From contig JACIXH010000018.1 in the NCBI GenBank assembly GCA_014360565.1, positions 1 to 41,215 of the forward strand: a DNA stretch of 41,215 nucleotides, written 5' to 3'. The notes below the pieces were generated by a model. It saw nothing but the letters and a program-made list of their open reading frames with translations, searched no databases and had not been told where the DNA came from. The position numbers and the translations under genes were made by a program. This document shows, piece by piece, positions 8,726 to 16,491 of the stretch. Origin of the DNA: Nocardia sp. Its GTDB lineage: Bacteria > Actinomycetota > Actinomycetes > Mycobacteriales > Mycobacteriaceae. Each line of letters begins with the position of its first letter. The stretch's first letter is position 1.

Positions 8726-10008
8726 GTACCACTACCGCGTCACCGGTCGTCACGGTCGGCAACACCCGGCACAGTGTGGCCGGGGCGGTGCTCGTCGTGC
8801 TGGGTCTGGGCCTCGGCGTTCTCGGGCTGCTGTTCATCGATGGCGGACGGACCACAACCTTCCGGCTGGACCAAACCGTCGAAAGTGGCTGGACCGTCGG
8901 CACTCTCACGATCGTGCTGATCCTCAGCGTGGTGACGGTGGCGCTCGGCGCGGTGCTGCTCGCCCGGGCGCTGTCGCGGCGAGCGCACGGGGTGATCGTG
9001 GGCGTCGCCGTGGCGGCGTTGGTGATCGCTGCGCTGTCGTGGGTGGTAACGCCCGGTGTCGGATTCCCGGTCGAGTTCGTGCTCGCATCGACGTTGTTCC
9101 TGGCGCTGCCGTTCATCTTCGGTGCGCTGTCGGGGGTGGTCTGTGAGCGTTCGGGCGTGATCAATCTGGGTATCGAGGGGCAGTTCCTGGCGGGTGCGTT
9201 CACCGCGGTGCTGTTCTCCTCGATCGCCGACAATCCGTACGTCGGGATCCTGGCCGCGGTGATCAGCGGCATGTTGTCGACGCTGCTGCTGGCCTGGCTG
9301 GCAACCCGTTTCGAGGTCAACCAGCTGGTCACCGGTGTCATCCTCAACCTGCTCGCGCTCGGGCTGACCGGCTTCCTGTTCGAACGACTCATGCGCATGG
9401 ACCATTCGCTCAACCAGCCGAGCACTGTGCCGCGCATCGGCGAGTTCCTGCACGACATCGGCCTCGGTTTCCTGACCGATATCCCCGTGCTCGGGCCGGT
9501 GCTGTTCGACCAGAACCTGTTCGTCTATGTCGCGCTGGCCTGTGTGTTCGGGCTGTCGTACCTGCTGTTCCACACCCGCTGGGGCTTGCGCACCCGCGCG
9601 GTCGGCGAACATCCTGCTGCGGCCGACGCCGCCGGCATCGACGTGAACCGTCTGCGCTTCCGGAACGTCACCTGCGCCGGCGCCCTCTCGGGTTTCGGCG
9701 GCGCCTTCTTCACGATCGCCAACAATGTGGCCTTCAGCAAGAACATGACCGCCGCCCTCGGCTTCGTGGCGCTGGCGGTGATGATCGTGGGCCGCTGGAA
9801 GCCGATCGGCGCTCTGCTGGCCGCCCTGCTGTTCGGCTTCTCCAGCGCCCTCGAACGCTTCCTCAACACCATGCCCGGCAACCCCATCCCCACCGAATTC
9901 CTCGGCATGCTGCCGTACATCGTCACTCTCGTCGTGGTGGCTGGGTTCATCGGAAAGGCGGTCGCGCCTGCGGCCGATGGCATACCGTACCGCCCCGGCG
10001 ACAAGTAA
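8722..10008 (+). CDS. ABC transporter permease, nucleoside-type (second subunit)
   Basis: A 428-residue permease, partner of the preceding gene. It shows family blocks CERSGVINLGIEGQFLAGAF and RFEVNQLVTGVILNLLALG and about ten hydrophobic segments. Compared with minimal family members it has an N-terminal extension with extra hydrophobic segments (about residues 15-120). GTG 8722 overlaps the upstream stop. Actinobacterial copies of this operon are often followed by nucleoside-catabolic genes such as cytidine deaminase or thymidine phosphorylase. None is present here, and the operon ends at the border of the accessory region. Confidence 0.92.
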   Translation: MSTTTASPVVTVGNTRHSVAGAVLVVLGLGLGVLGLLFIDGGRTTTFRLDQTVESGWTVGTLTIVLILSVVTVALGAVLLARALSRRAHGVIVGVAVAALVIAALSWVVTPGVGFPVEFVLASTLFLALPFIFGALSGVVCERSGVINLGIEGQFLAGAFTAVLFSSIADNPYVGILAAVISGMLSTLLLAWLATRFEVNQLVTGVILNLLALGLTGFLFERLMRMDHSLNQPSTVPRIGEFLHDIGLGFLTDIPVLGPVLFDQNLFVYVALACVFGLSYLLFHTRWGLRTRAVGEHPAAADAAGIDVNRLRFRNVTCAGALSGFGGAFFTIANNVAFSKNMTAALGFVALAVMIVGRWKPIGALLAALLFGFSSALERFLNTMPGNPIPTEFLGMLPYIVTLVVVAGFIGKAVAPAADGIPYRPGDK

Positions 10009-10017
10009 TTCGGTGGG

Positions 10018-10131
10018 ATGTCGGACCTGAACCGTGCGCTCGAAGACGCTGACGAATCCGCTTGGGACGAGTGGAACTCGGCACGCGAGGACGGTGTGTG
10101 GGGGTTAGCGCTCGCTGACGGTCTTTTCTGA
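10018..10131 (+). CDS. Possible 37-residue acidic peptide, unrecognised
   Basis: A short reading frame starts 9 bp after the second permease stop and ends 3 bp before the convergent dtd stop. It would encode a very acidic, Trp-containing peptide (begins MSDLNRALEDADESAWDEW). Its codons are about 70% G/C at the third position, somewhat below the flanking genes, and include one rare TTA. The upstream GGTGGG is a poor ribosome-binding site. It matches no family I recognise. It could be a small cotranslated protein, the degraded 5' end of a lost gene, or chance. Confidence 0.3.
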   Translation: MSDLNRALEDADESAWDEWNSAREDGVWGLALADGLF

Positions 10132-10134
10132 ATT

Positions 10135-10584
10135 TCAGCCCTCGAGGAGGACGGTTACCGGGCCGTCGTTGGTGAGTTCGATGTGCATGTGGGCACCGAA
10201 TGTGCCGGTGGCGACGGTGGCGCCCAGTTCGCGCAGGGTGTCGGCGAAGGTGTCGACGAGGGGTTCGGCGAGGGAGCCGGGGGCGGCGGCATTCCAGGAG
10301 GGGCGCCGGCCCTTGGCGGTGTTGGCGTAGAGGGTGAACTGGCTGACGACCAGGATGGGGGCGTCGAGGTCGGCGGCGGAGCGTTCGCCGTCGAGGATGC
10401 GCAGGCGATAGGTCTTGTCGGCCAGGGCTTTCGCGATGGCGTCGGTGTCGGTGTGGGTGGCACCGACGAGGGCGAGCAGGCCGTGGGGGGCGCCTGTCGC
10501 CGCCGGGTCGATGCGGCCGACGACCTGATCGTCGACGCTGACCTTGGCACTGGTCACACGCTGTAGCAGTACTCGCACAGCCAC
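10135..10584 (-). CDS. dtd: D-aminoacyl-tRNA deacylase
   Basis: A 149-residue DTD that hydrolyses D-aminoacyl-tRNAs (and Gly-tRNA-Ala), a chiral proofreading enzyme of the cytosol. The two family signatures are present: SQFTLYA (residues ~81-87) and the C-terminal [11 protein letters not shown], which carries the Gly-Pro cross-subunit motif. The N-terminus [19 protein letters not shown] is typical, and the length is normal. It is convergent with the ABC operon and lies 56 bp downstream of the unknown - strand gene. It may be read from that gene's promoter. Confidence 0.95.
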   Translation of the reverse strand: MAVRVLLQRVTSAKVSVDDQVVGRIDPAATGAPHGLLALVGATHTDTDAIAKALADKTYRLRILDGERSAADLDAPILVVSQFTLYANTAKGRRPSWNAAAPGSLAEPLVDTFADTLRELGATVATGTFGAHMHIELTNDGPVTVLLEG

Positions 10585-10640
10585 CGATCATGCCGGTCGA
10601 GAACGCCGCGCGGCATCTCGGGTCGGCGCAACCGGGTGGG

Positions 10641-12179
10641 TCAGTCCTTGCCGAAGAAGAGAATATTCTGGCCGTAGTCGGTGAGCGGGGCCTTCTCCGC
10701 GGCCTGGCGGATGCCCGCGCCGGGAAGTTCGGTGACCTTCGCGAACATCTCGGCGTTGCCGAAGGCCGCTCGGACCTGGGTCTCGGAGGCGTAGTCGGCG
10801 CCGTAGTCGGCCAGGGTCGCGAAATCCAGCGGGGCCAGCGGTGTGTCCAGCGGCGCCTGTCCTGCCGGTCTGCCCAGAGCCGCGTACTGGGTGGCTACGC
10901 CGTTGTCGTAGACGCACAGTTCGTAGGAGATCTTCTCGATGGTGGCCACGGTCAGCACCGGCCACTTCGCTGAAAGAGCCACGGCGAGCGGATGTTTGCC
11001 GAGCGCGCCGATCTCCCAGTTCAGGCTCTTCACCGAAATCCAGCTACCCGAGGACTTTTCGACCAGCACCACGTCGGCGCCGAGCTGCGTATCGTGATTC
11101 GTCTTGGGTTCTTTGACGCCCCAGTGCTTATCGTGCACACCGGCGAACCTGCCCGCGTCCACCGGTTCGGCCCCGTCCTGGGCGAACGCGGCGATGATCG
11201 CGGCCCGCACCTGATCGAGCCCGTCCGGCGCCGAGCAACGCACGGCGATCGCGCCGTAGGTCGCCGAGATCTCCACCGGCCGCGACGGCGGCTCCGGCAT
11301 CGCCCCCGCCGCGAGGGGTTTGAGGCCGACCAACGCCAGCCGCCAGTTGATCTCGTCGATCGTGGCCAGGTCGCCGCCCGACTGGTACAGGATCTGCTGC
11401 TGGGTCAACCGACCCGCGCGTTCGAGCGTCTGCGCGTTCAGTTTCACCAGCGCCTGCGTGGTCTTGACGGTGAGATCCAGTTCCTCGACCCGGGTTTCGC
11501 GCAGCTTCGCGGTGCTCGCGGTCGTGGTCACCTCGGAATACAACGCTCGATAGCTGGCGATGGCCTGCTTGCGCGACCGGCCGACCATCAGGGTGCGCAG
11601 CAGACTGCTCAGGCTCGCCAGGTACTTGCCCGGCTGCTCGGAGGCGCGCGCGTACATTCCCGCCCGAATCCGCACCGCGGACTCGCTCGCGGCCACCGCC
11701 GCGTCGTGATCGAGCCGCATCAACCACACGCCACACTTGGACAACCCGTCGGCGCACATGGCCGAGACATCGGGGTAGTCCTGCGCGACCTGTCGATATG
11801 CCGAGCACGCACTGCGAATGGTGTTGGTCGCGAGCTGTCGATGCCCGACCAGCCGCGTGGCCTGCTCGAACAACCGCAACGCGTCCTGCAAGGCGCCCGC
11901 GTACTCATAGGAGACAAAACCCGCGACCAGCCAGTGCAGCCGGATCGCCACCGCTTCCTGCGCGGGCTCCAACGCCTCGGCGGTGCGATCGCGACCCGAT
12001 GGGTCCTCGCGGGTGGCGAGCAGGCCCTGGGCGAGTTCGGTGAGTGAACCCGCCAGTCGAAGGTAGTCGTCGGGGCTCTGGCTGCGGGTGTTGGCGCGAT
12101 TGGCCGCTACGCGCCGTTCGAGGTCGCTCAGGTCGGTCATGAGCGGTTCCGTCGCGACGTCAATCAGGGCCTCATCCAT
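10641..12179 (-). CDS. Helical (TPR-like) protein with uncharacterised C-terminal domain
   Basis: I do not recognise this gene as a named family. With the ATG at 12179 it encodes 512 residues; the frame stays open to GTG 12230, and ATG 12140 is another possible start. The N-terminal ~300 residues are mostly amphipathic helices with tetratricopeptide-like periodicity (for example AVAIRLHWLVAGFVSYEYAG and SALLEQATRLVGH-type pairs). The C-terminal ~190 residues look globular and mixed alpha/beta (AIAVRCSAPDGLDQVRAAI, GADVVLVEKSSGSWISVKSL) and end YGQNILFFGKD. No signal peptide or membrane segment is seen. It is divergent from the PPE-like gene across ~217 bp, so the two may share a regulatory region and belong to the same locus. 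Confidence 0.75.
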   Translation of the reverse strand: MDEALIDVATEPLMTDLSDLERRVAANRANTRSQSPDDYLRLAGSLTELAQGLLATREDPSGRDRTAEALEPAQEAVAIRLHWLVAGFVSYEYAGALQDALRLFEQATRLVGHRQLATNTIRSACSAYRQVAQDYPDVSAMCADGLSKCGVWLMRLDHDAAVAASESAVRIRAGMYARASEQPGKYLASLSSLLRTLMVGRSRKQAIASYRALYSEVTTTASTAKLRETRVEELDLTVKTTQALVKLNAQTLERAGRLTQQQILYQSGGDLATIDEINWRLALVGLKPLAAGAMPEPPSRPVEISATYGAIAVRCSAPDGLDQVRAAIIAAFAQDGAEPVDAGRFAGVHDKHWGVKEPKTNHDTQLGADVVLVEKSSGSWISVKSLNWEIGALGKHPLAVALSAKWPVLTVATIEKISYELCVYDNGVATQYAALGRPAGQAPLDTPLAPLDFATLADYGADYASETQVRAAFGNAEMFAKVTELPGAGIRQAAEKAPLTDYGQNILFFGKD

Positions 12180-12396
12180 CGTTCGAGCACGGCTGCTGCG
12201 CGGCCGTAGGTGGTTGTTCGAGTTTGTCACAGATCAGCGACGGCCGCGTGATCGTCGGCGGAACCCGGAAGTTCATCCAGGAACAGATCCGGTGTTTCCG
12301 TGTGGCTGTGCATATTTCGCCTGGCTCACTAGAATGCGAGTCGATCGAGCCGACAGCGCGAGGGTCGTCGGTGGGGTGCTACGAGGAGCGGTTGGC

Positions 12397-14340
12397 GTGG
12401 GCGATTCTCCCTTCGAGGGGCTGGCGGGCAAGGCGAAGGTCAAGGTCGAGACGGGAGCCGCGCTCGAGGCCGCCAAGGCGTGCAGCCAGGCGATCGAGGT
12501 GTTCAAGGGTTGCCAGAATCTGTTCCGCGACCACGACCTCAACAACTACGACGAGTCCAAGCTGGGCGGCAGCCAGGTCGATGCGGGGCCGCCGCTGCGG
12601 ACCAAGTTCATCTCCGAGGCCACCCAGGCCAAGGACCTGCTCGGACGCTATATCGATTCGCTCGAAGACCTCGTCTCGATGTTCAAGGCCGCGGGTGAGT
12701 CCTACACCGAGACCGACAAAGGCTCGGGCGACAACATCGCCGCGCTGAAGAGCGATCTGAAGAATGTGAATTCCGCGCCCGGCGCCAAGGACATGAAGGG
12801 CGAGGTCTCCCAGGCGGGCGGTTATTACCCGGCCCACTGGGAAGTCGATGTCAAGGTGCGACAGGGCACCGGCATGGAAATCAAGATGGAAAAGCACAAC
12901 TACGACATCGAGACCGCGAACGTGCCCAAGCACGTGGGTACCGCGACAGCGGAATCGGTGGGCGTGCGGATCCCGGTCCGCGCCGCGGACAATATGTCCT
13001 GGCGCGACATGTACGACCTCGGCCAGCGGATCTCCTGGCAGGAGGTCGCCAACGACGCGCCGATCTGGGAGGCGATGGCCCACGCCGTGCACGGCGCCGC
13101 CTACAACCTCGAGCAGAAGCTCGGTGAGATCACCGGCGACCGGTGGGAGAGTCAGGGCGGCGAGGCCGCGCTGGCCGCGATCACCACTTTCGGTAAGTCG
13201 GCGATGGTGGCCAGTGATTCCTTCAAGATGATGCAGCAGAATCTCGAGTACACGGCGAACTGGCTGTACGCGACGAAGGTGTCGATGCCGATCGAGACCG
13301 AAGACAAGTGCGACGACGATCTGCAGGAGAATCGCGATCGGTACGAGCGCCACTACGTCAACGGCGTGACGAATACCGAGAAGCTGTTCCCGGCGGCGGC
13401 CGAGCCTGCTGCGCCGAAGGGGCCGGTGAAGCCGCCTGAGAACAACAACAACAATAACAACAATAACAACAACGGCAATAACAATAATGCTGGAAACAAC
13501 AACAACGGGGGCACCGGTAATTCCGGTGGTACCGGTAGTTCCGGCGGCAGTGGTAGTTCCGGCGGTAGCGGCAATTCCGGAGGCGGCAGTCCGCAGCAGG
13601 CAGTGGCGCCCGACGTGGCCAAGCAACAGGCCGCCCAACAAGCCGCTCAGCAGGCCGCGGCAGCCCTCCAGCAAGGCGGCACCAACGGTTCCCAGCAGGG
13701 TGCGAACGGTCAGATATCGGGTTCGGGTTCGGGCTCGACCGGATCGGCGGGTTCGACCGGGTCCGCGGCGGGTTCGAGCGGCTCCGGCTCCGGCTCGGGT
13801 GATTTGTCCAGCATCCTGTCCTCGGTGATGTCGGTAGTCACCTCCGCGGTCTCCTCGCTCACTCAGGCGCTGCCATCGCTGGCCACCGCGCTGCAGCAGA
13901 TATCGACCGATACTGCCGCGGCAGGCGCCACAGCGGGCCTGCCCGATTTCACCCAGCTCGGCAACCTGTTCGGGCAATTCCCCGACCTGACCGAGCTGCT
14001 GTCGCAGTCACCCGAGATCAACCAGCTGATCGCGGACAACCCCGCGCTTGCGCCGCTGGCGGAGTTGCTCGGCATCGAAACGGCGACCATGACCGTCGAC
14101 GGGGCGAGCGTGCCGGGGGAGAGTGCCGAAACGGCGGAGGGTGAGGCGTTCTCGCGGGCGTCCCTACCCGATTTCTCCAATCTTTCGGGCTTGGGCGAGG
14201 TGGTCACCCCGTTCACCGGCCTGCTCGCCGAGTCGTCGGCGGCCGAAGCGCCTGCCCAGGTCATCGAAGCGCCGGTCGAGACCGTGGACGTCGACAGCAC
14301 CGACACGCTCGCGCACGCGCGGCCGGAGGCGCGCGCATGA
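12397..14340 (+). CDS. PPE/WXG-like type VII secretion protein with Asn-rich linker
   Basis: A 647-residue protein starting at GTG 12397 with GAGGAG 8 bases upstream. The frame is open further upstream (to 12088), but that part overlaps the divergent gene. Residues 1-~330 are helical. WESQGGEAALAAI around Trp250 resembles the W-x-x-x-G turn of PPE/WXG100 helical hairpins. Residues 349-370 are almost pure Asn, followed by Gly/Ser/Thr repeats to ~460. The C-terminal part holds Ala/Leu/Ser helices (LSSILSSVMSVVTSAVSS). No Sec signal is seen. The 4-nt overlap with an EspG-type chaperone gene argues that it is an ESX-type export substrate or partner. The PPE assignment rests on weak similarity plus context. 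Confidence 0.7.
   Translation: MGDSPFEGLAGKAKVKVETGAALEAAKACSQAIEVFKGCQNLFRDHDLNNYDESKLGGSQVDAGPPLRTKFISEATQAKDLLGRYIDSLEDLVSMFKAAGESYTETDKGSGDNIAALKSDLKNVNSAPGAKDMKGEVSQAGGYYPAHWEVDVKVRQGTGMEIKMEKHNYDIETANVPKHVGTATAESVGVRIPVRAADNMSWRDMYDLGQRISWQEVANDAPIWEAMAHAVHGAAYNLEQKLGEITGDRWESQGGEAALAAITTFGKSAMVASDSFKMMQQNLEYTANWLYATKVSMPIETEDKCDDDLQENRDRYERHYVNGVTNTEKLFPAAAEPAAPKGPVKPPENNNNNNNNNNNGNNNNAGNNNNGGTGNSGGTGSSGGSGSSGGSGNSGGGSPQQAVAPDVAKQQAAQQAAQQAAAALQQGGTNGSQQGANGQISGSGSGSTGSAGSTGSAAGSSGSGSGSGDLSSILSSVMSVVTSAVSSLTQALPSLATALQQISTDTAAAGATAGLPDFTQLGNLFGQFPDLTELLSQSPEINQLIADNPALAPLAELLGIETATMTVDGASVPGESAETAEGEAFSRASLPDFSNLSGLGEVVTPFTGLLAESSAAEAPAQVIEAPVETVDVDSTDTLAHARPEARA
13438..13600 (+). repeat. 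Asn-rich and Gly/Ser-rich low-complexity tract in the PPE-like gene
   Basis: Codons here run as eleven Asn, Gly, four Asn, Ala-Gly, four Asn, then repeated GTGNSGG / GSSGGS units. AAC and AAT codons make a local A-rich island in otherwise G+C-rich DNA. The tract is a trinucleotide-type repeat likely to vary in length between strains. It separates the helical N-terminal domain from the C-terminal helices and probably acts as a flexible linker. Confidence 0.9.
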
Positions 14341-15131
14341 CGCAGAAGTGGGAACTCACCGATATCGAATTCCGGGTGCTGTGGCAGCGTTTCGTCGGCA
14401 CCGATCTGCCGCGCCCACTGACCTTCCAGACCAGGACTCGCCTGCACGAGGACTACGAGCAGGAGAAGTACCAGGTCTGGCAGCGGTTGCAGCACACCGT
14501 CGACCCGACGCTTCGTTCTGTCTTCGATGTCTTGGAGCGGCCGGAAGTCTATGTGCGCCTGCGGGGTTGGCACGACCGGGCGCGCGACGACGCCGAGCAG
14601 TGGCTCAAGGCCAGGGCCGCCAGGGCCGGCGCCAACGGCTATCTGATCTACCAGCTGCCAGGTGAAACTCCCACGCACAGCGGTGGTTACACGGTTCTCG
14701 ACATCGGCCCACACGGACTCGCCGACGCCGTCGTCGACCTCATGCCGGTCACCGGCGCAGGCACCCGCGGGATGATCCCGCTCGCCACCGACGCGGGCGC
14801 CGCTGACGGGTACGGGCAGCAATCGTCGATGTTCTTCGAGCAGGCCGACACCTCGATCGTCGAGCGCAGCACCGAATTCTTCAACCGTCCCGCCGACCGC
14901 ACCGGGACCATCAATATCCTGCAGAACCAGTCCATGTTCGGCTCACGCGGCATGCATCGCGACATCGTGGTGTGGCGCGACCTACCCGACGACGGGCGCT
15001 ACGGCATCGATCTCCCCAGCGACAACCCCATCGCCACCCCCATGTCACGGTCCGATTTGGTCGGGAAGATCAACGCTTCGATCGAGCGCATGATGTCGCG
15101 GGTGGAATCACACTGGGAGGCAAGCGCTTAG
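14337..15131 (+). CDS. ESX secretion-associated EspG-family chaperone
   Basis: A 264-residue protein that I assign to the EspG family, cytosolic chaperones that hold PE-PPE pairs for type VII export. The N-terminus MTQKWELTDIEFRVLWQRF matches the family's opening (W-x-[LF]-T/D-x-x-E[FL]-x-x-LW), followed by a DLPRPL-type stretch. The C-terminal half contains RTGTINILQNQSM and RDIVVWRDLPDDGRYGI, the usual EspG strand region, then a helical end. The length fits (about 250-300 aa). The ATG overlaps the PPE-like stop by 4 nt (ATGA), so chaperone and client are cotranslated. No ESX ATPase or membrane genes are in the window. Confidence 0.78.
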   Translation: MTQKWELTDIEFRVLWQRFVGTDLPRPLTFQTRTRLHEDYEQEKYQVWQRLQHTVDPTLRSVFDVLERPEVYVRLRGWHDRARDDAEQWLKARAARAGANGYLIYQLPGETPTHSGGYTVLDIGPHGLADAVVDLMPVTGAGTRGMIPLATDAGAADGYGQQSSMFFEQADTSIVERSTEFFNRPADRTGTINILQNQSMFGSRGMHRDIVVWRDLPDDGRYGIDLPSDNPIATPMSRSDLVGKINASIERMMSRVESHWEASA

Positions 15132-15183
15132 CGAACAGCCGTTCACGGCAAGGTCATCCGCGGTTCGTCCCGACGTGGGAGGC

Positions 15184-15252
15184 TGTTGCGCACGCACATG
15201 AGTTGTGATGTGCTCGACAGGCACCACTTGTGGAGGGATGAGCGCGATGACA
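15184..15252 (+). promoter_or_regulatory. Leader of the WXG100-like gene (copy A of a duplicated element)
   Basis: This segment contains TGTTGCG, nine bases, then GAGTTGTGATGTGCTCGAC, and ends in the ribosome-binding site GGAGGG (15232-15237) and the ATG at 15247. The same arrangement, with identical spacing up to CTCGAC, recurs at 18756-18822 in front of the giant toxin gene. No clear -35/-10 pair is assigned. It may be a promoter/operator or a conserved 5' untranslated region. Confidence 0.65.
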
Positions 15253-15564
15253 TTCGAATACGACGCCGACGACTTCCGGACCGCGGCGGGCAAGTCTCGC
15301 AGCGTCGGCAACCAACTCACCGGCATCATCAACACGCTGAACGCCTCGCTCAACGGCCGCGGAAACGTATGGGGCAACGACAAACTCGGCCAGAGCTTCA
15401 ACGACGGCCCCGGCGGCAACGACGGCTACGACTCCTCCTGGACCAACACCAGCGACAACGTCAAGACGATGGCCAAGTCGATGGGCGAATTCGCCGACGG
15501 CCAGACCGAAAGCGCCGATTACATCGACAAGATGGAAAACGGCAACCGCAACGGCCTGACGTAG
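15247..15564 (+). CDS. WXG100-like type VII secretion protein
   Basis: A 105-residue small helical protein without a signal peptide. It starts MTFEYDADDFRTAAGKSRSV, forms a predicted helix, then a turn with NVWGNDKLGQSFNDG, and a second helix (NTSDNVKTMAKSMGEFADG). The W-G in the turn and the length match the WXG100/ESX-secreted helical-hairpin superfamily, of the subgroup with W-G-x-D-x-x-G. ATG 15247 is chosen because GGAGGG sits nine bases upstream. The in-frame ATG 15238 abuts that site and is too close. Such proteins are exported by, or help target partners to, ESX systems. Confidence 0.75.
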   Translation: MTFEYDADDFRTAAGKSRSVGNQLTGIINTLNASLNGRGNVWGNDKLGQSFNDGPGGNDGYDSSWTNTSDNVKTMAKSMGEFADGQTESADYIDKMENGNRNGLT

Positions 15565-15692
15565 CCGCTCGGCGCTCGGCGACCTCGTCGTGGATCCGAC
15601 CGTCCATGGTCGAGCTCAGCTGCCAGGCAGTAAGCGAAGGCCGCCCGATCGCTCATAGTTTTCCCTGCCGGGAGAGCTGGACTCGGTGATCG

Positions 15693-15958
15693 AAATGCGG
15701 TCAGCCATTCGTTGGTGACCAGCGACAACTTGATCGAACGCGCGAGTTCTCGCAGGAGCAGGGTGGCATCGGGTCGTGCCCAGCGCAGTTCTTGGAACTC
15801 ACCGTCGACTTCGGCGGTTGGTTCGCCCAGCGCTGCGATCAGAGCGTCGCCCATGGCCGTATAGGTGGCGTGAACCTGGGTGCGGGTTTCGATCGTGTCG
15901 GGCCCGATCGTGCTGGCGTCGACTTGGAGACGTTCGACCAGTCCGTTGTCGGCGAAAG
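15693..15958 (-). pseudogene. 5'-truncated DUF6301-like remnant
   Basis: On the - strand this stretch reads as the C-terminal half of the DUF6301-like protein encoded at 16488-16973. ADNGLVERLQVDAS aligns with AKNGEVTRIELQLTDYA. GDALIAALGEPTAEV, ELRWARPDATLLL and LSLVTNEWL align with GGNLGEPTARV, QVRWAGSEATVVL and LHLVTNARL. The N-terminal ~75 residues are missing. After about 15693 the similarity ends and the frame runs on to 15519 into unrelated residues. A gene caller may report 15519-15854 as a 111-aa protein, but the ATG at 15854 lies inside the conserved region. Confidence 0.75.
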
Positions 15959-15966
15959 CCTTTCCG

Positions 15967-16013
15967 CTAGCCGGGCAGGAACGCCGCGTCGAAATCGGGC
16001 CGCGGGTGTCGAG
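15967..16013 (-). pseudogene. 3'-end remnant of a paralogue of the 127-aa immunity-operon gene
   Basis: On the - strand these ~47 bp match the last ~17 codons of the gene at 18138-18521. CTCGACACCCGCGG… through GACGCGGCGTTCCTG corresponds to the FDTRDPDFDAAFL coding end, with about a one-base deletion in the middle and a TAG at 15967-15969. It abuts the truncated DUF6301-like remnant. The junction looks like a deletion scar joining two genes that are ~1.2 kb apart in the intact operon. The rest of 15565-16047 shows no intact gene. Confidence 0.6.
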
Positions 16014-16047
16014 CTAGGGCGCTTGTCTGCCGTGCGGCCGACGCTTG

Positions 16048-16491
16048 TCAGGTCGCGTCGGGGATTCCGAGCGTAGGGAGATGTAAACTGCCGCCGGAGT
16101 TCTCGGCCCAGCCTTGATAGGACAACGCGCTCGGTGCGGTGATGCCGAAGCCGTCCCGGAGACCGGTGACGGTAATCGCCGCGATGCGCCGGTATTGGTC
16201 GGTGCCGACCGGTGCGGGGAATTCGGCCCACCAGTTGTCGCAGTGGTCTTGGTCGGGCCTGCGCCACCCTGCTCGGGAGATGGCTCGCCAGCCCTCGTCG
16301 CCGGGGCGGGATGCGGGGTCGAGCCATTCGTTGCCGGTGAGTTCGGCCAGGACGAATTCGCTCGTCTTGCGGAACTGTGCGAAGCGGCGCGAACCGGACG
16401 GCGCGGCCTCGCCGATCACCAGAACTGTGGTGTCGGGGGCGGCGATGAGCTCATCGGCCAGCGCTCGGGCGAAGTCCGGCCAGCCGGTCAT
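16048..16491 (-). CDS. TY-Chap-like putative chaperone/immunity protein
   Basis: A 147-residue cytosolic protein beginning MTGWPDFARALADELI. Its pattern recalls the YbjN/Tir-chaperone-like (TY-Chap) fold found beside actinobacterial toxins: a central strand block RKTSEFVLAELTGNEWLDP, then GWRRPDQDHCDNWWAEFP and a C-terminal RIAAITVTGLRDGFGITAPSAL. It is the last gene of the - strand operon. The ATG (16489-16491) overlaps the upstream gene's stop by 4 nt. Family assignment is from memory of the motif pattern; the immunity role is inferred from context. Confidence 0.7.
   Translation of the reverse strand: MTGWPDFARALADELIAAPDTTVLVIGEAAPSGSRRFAQFRKTSEFVLAELTGNEWLDPASRPGDEGWRAISRAGWRRPDQDHCDNWWAEFPAPVGTDQYRRIAAITVTGLRDGFGITAPSALSYQGWAENSGGSLHLPTLGIPDAT

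Noticed and set aside
12088..12396. Upstream extension of the PPE-like gene
   Set aside because: It overlaps the divergent gene's start. GTG 12397 has a good ribosome-binding site and begins the homologous-looking sequence.
15519..15854. 111-codon - strand frame as a functional gene
   Set aside because: Its ATG falls inside the conserved DUF6301-like region and the last half has no similarity to the family. It is better explained as a truncated remnant.
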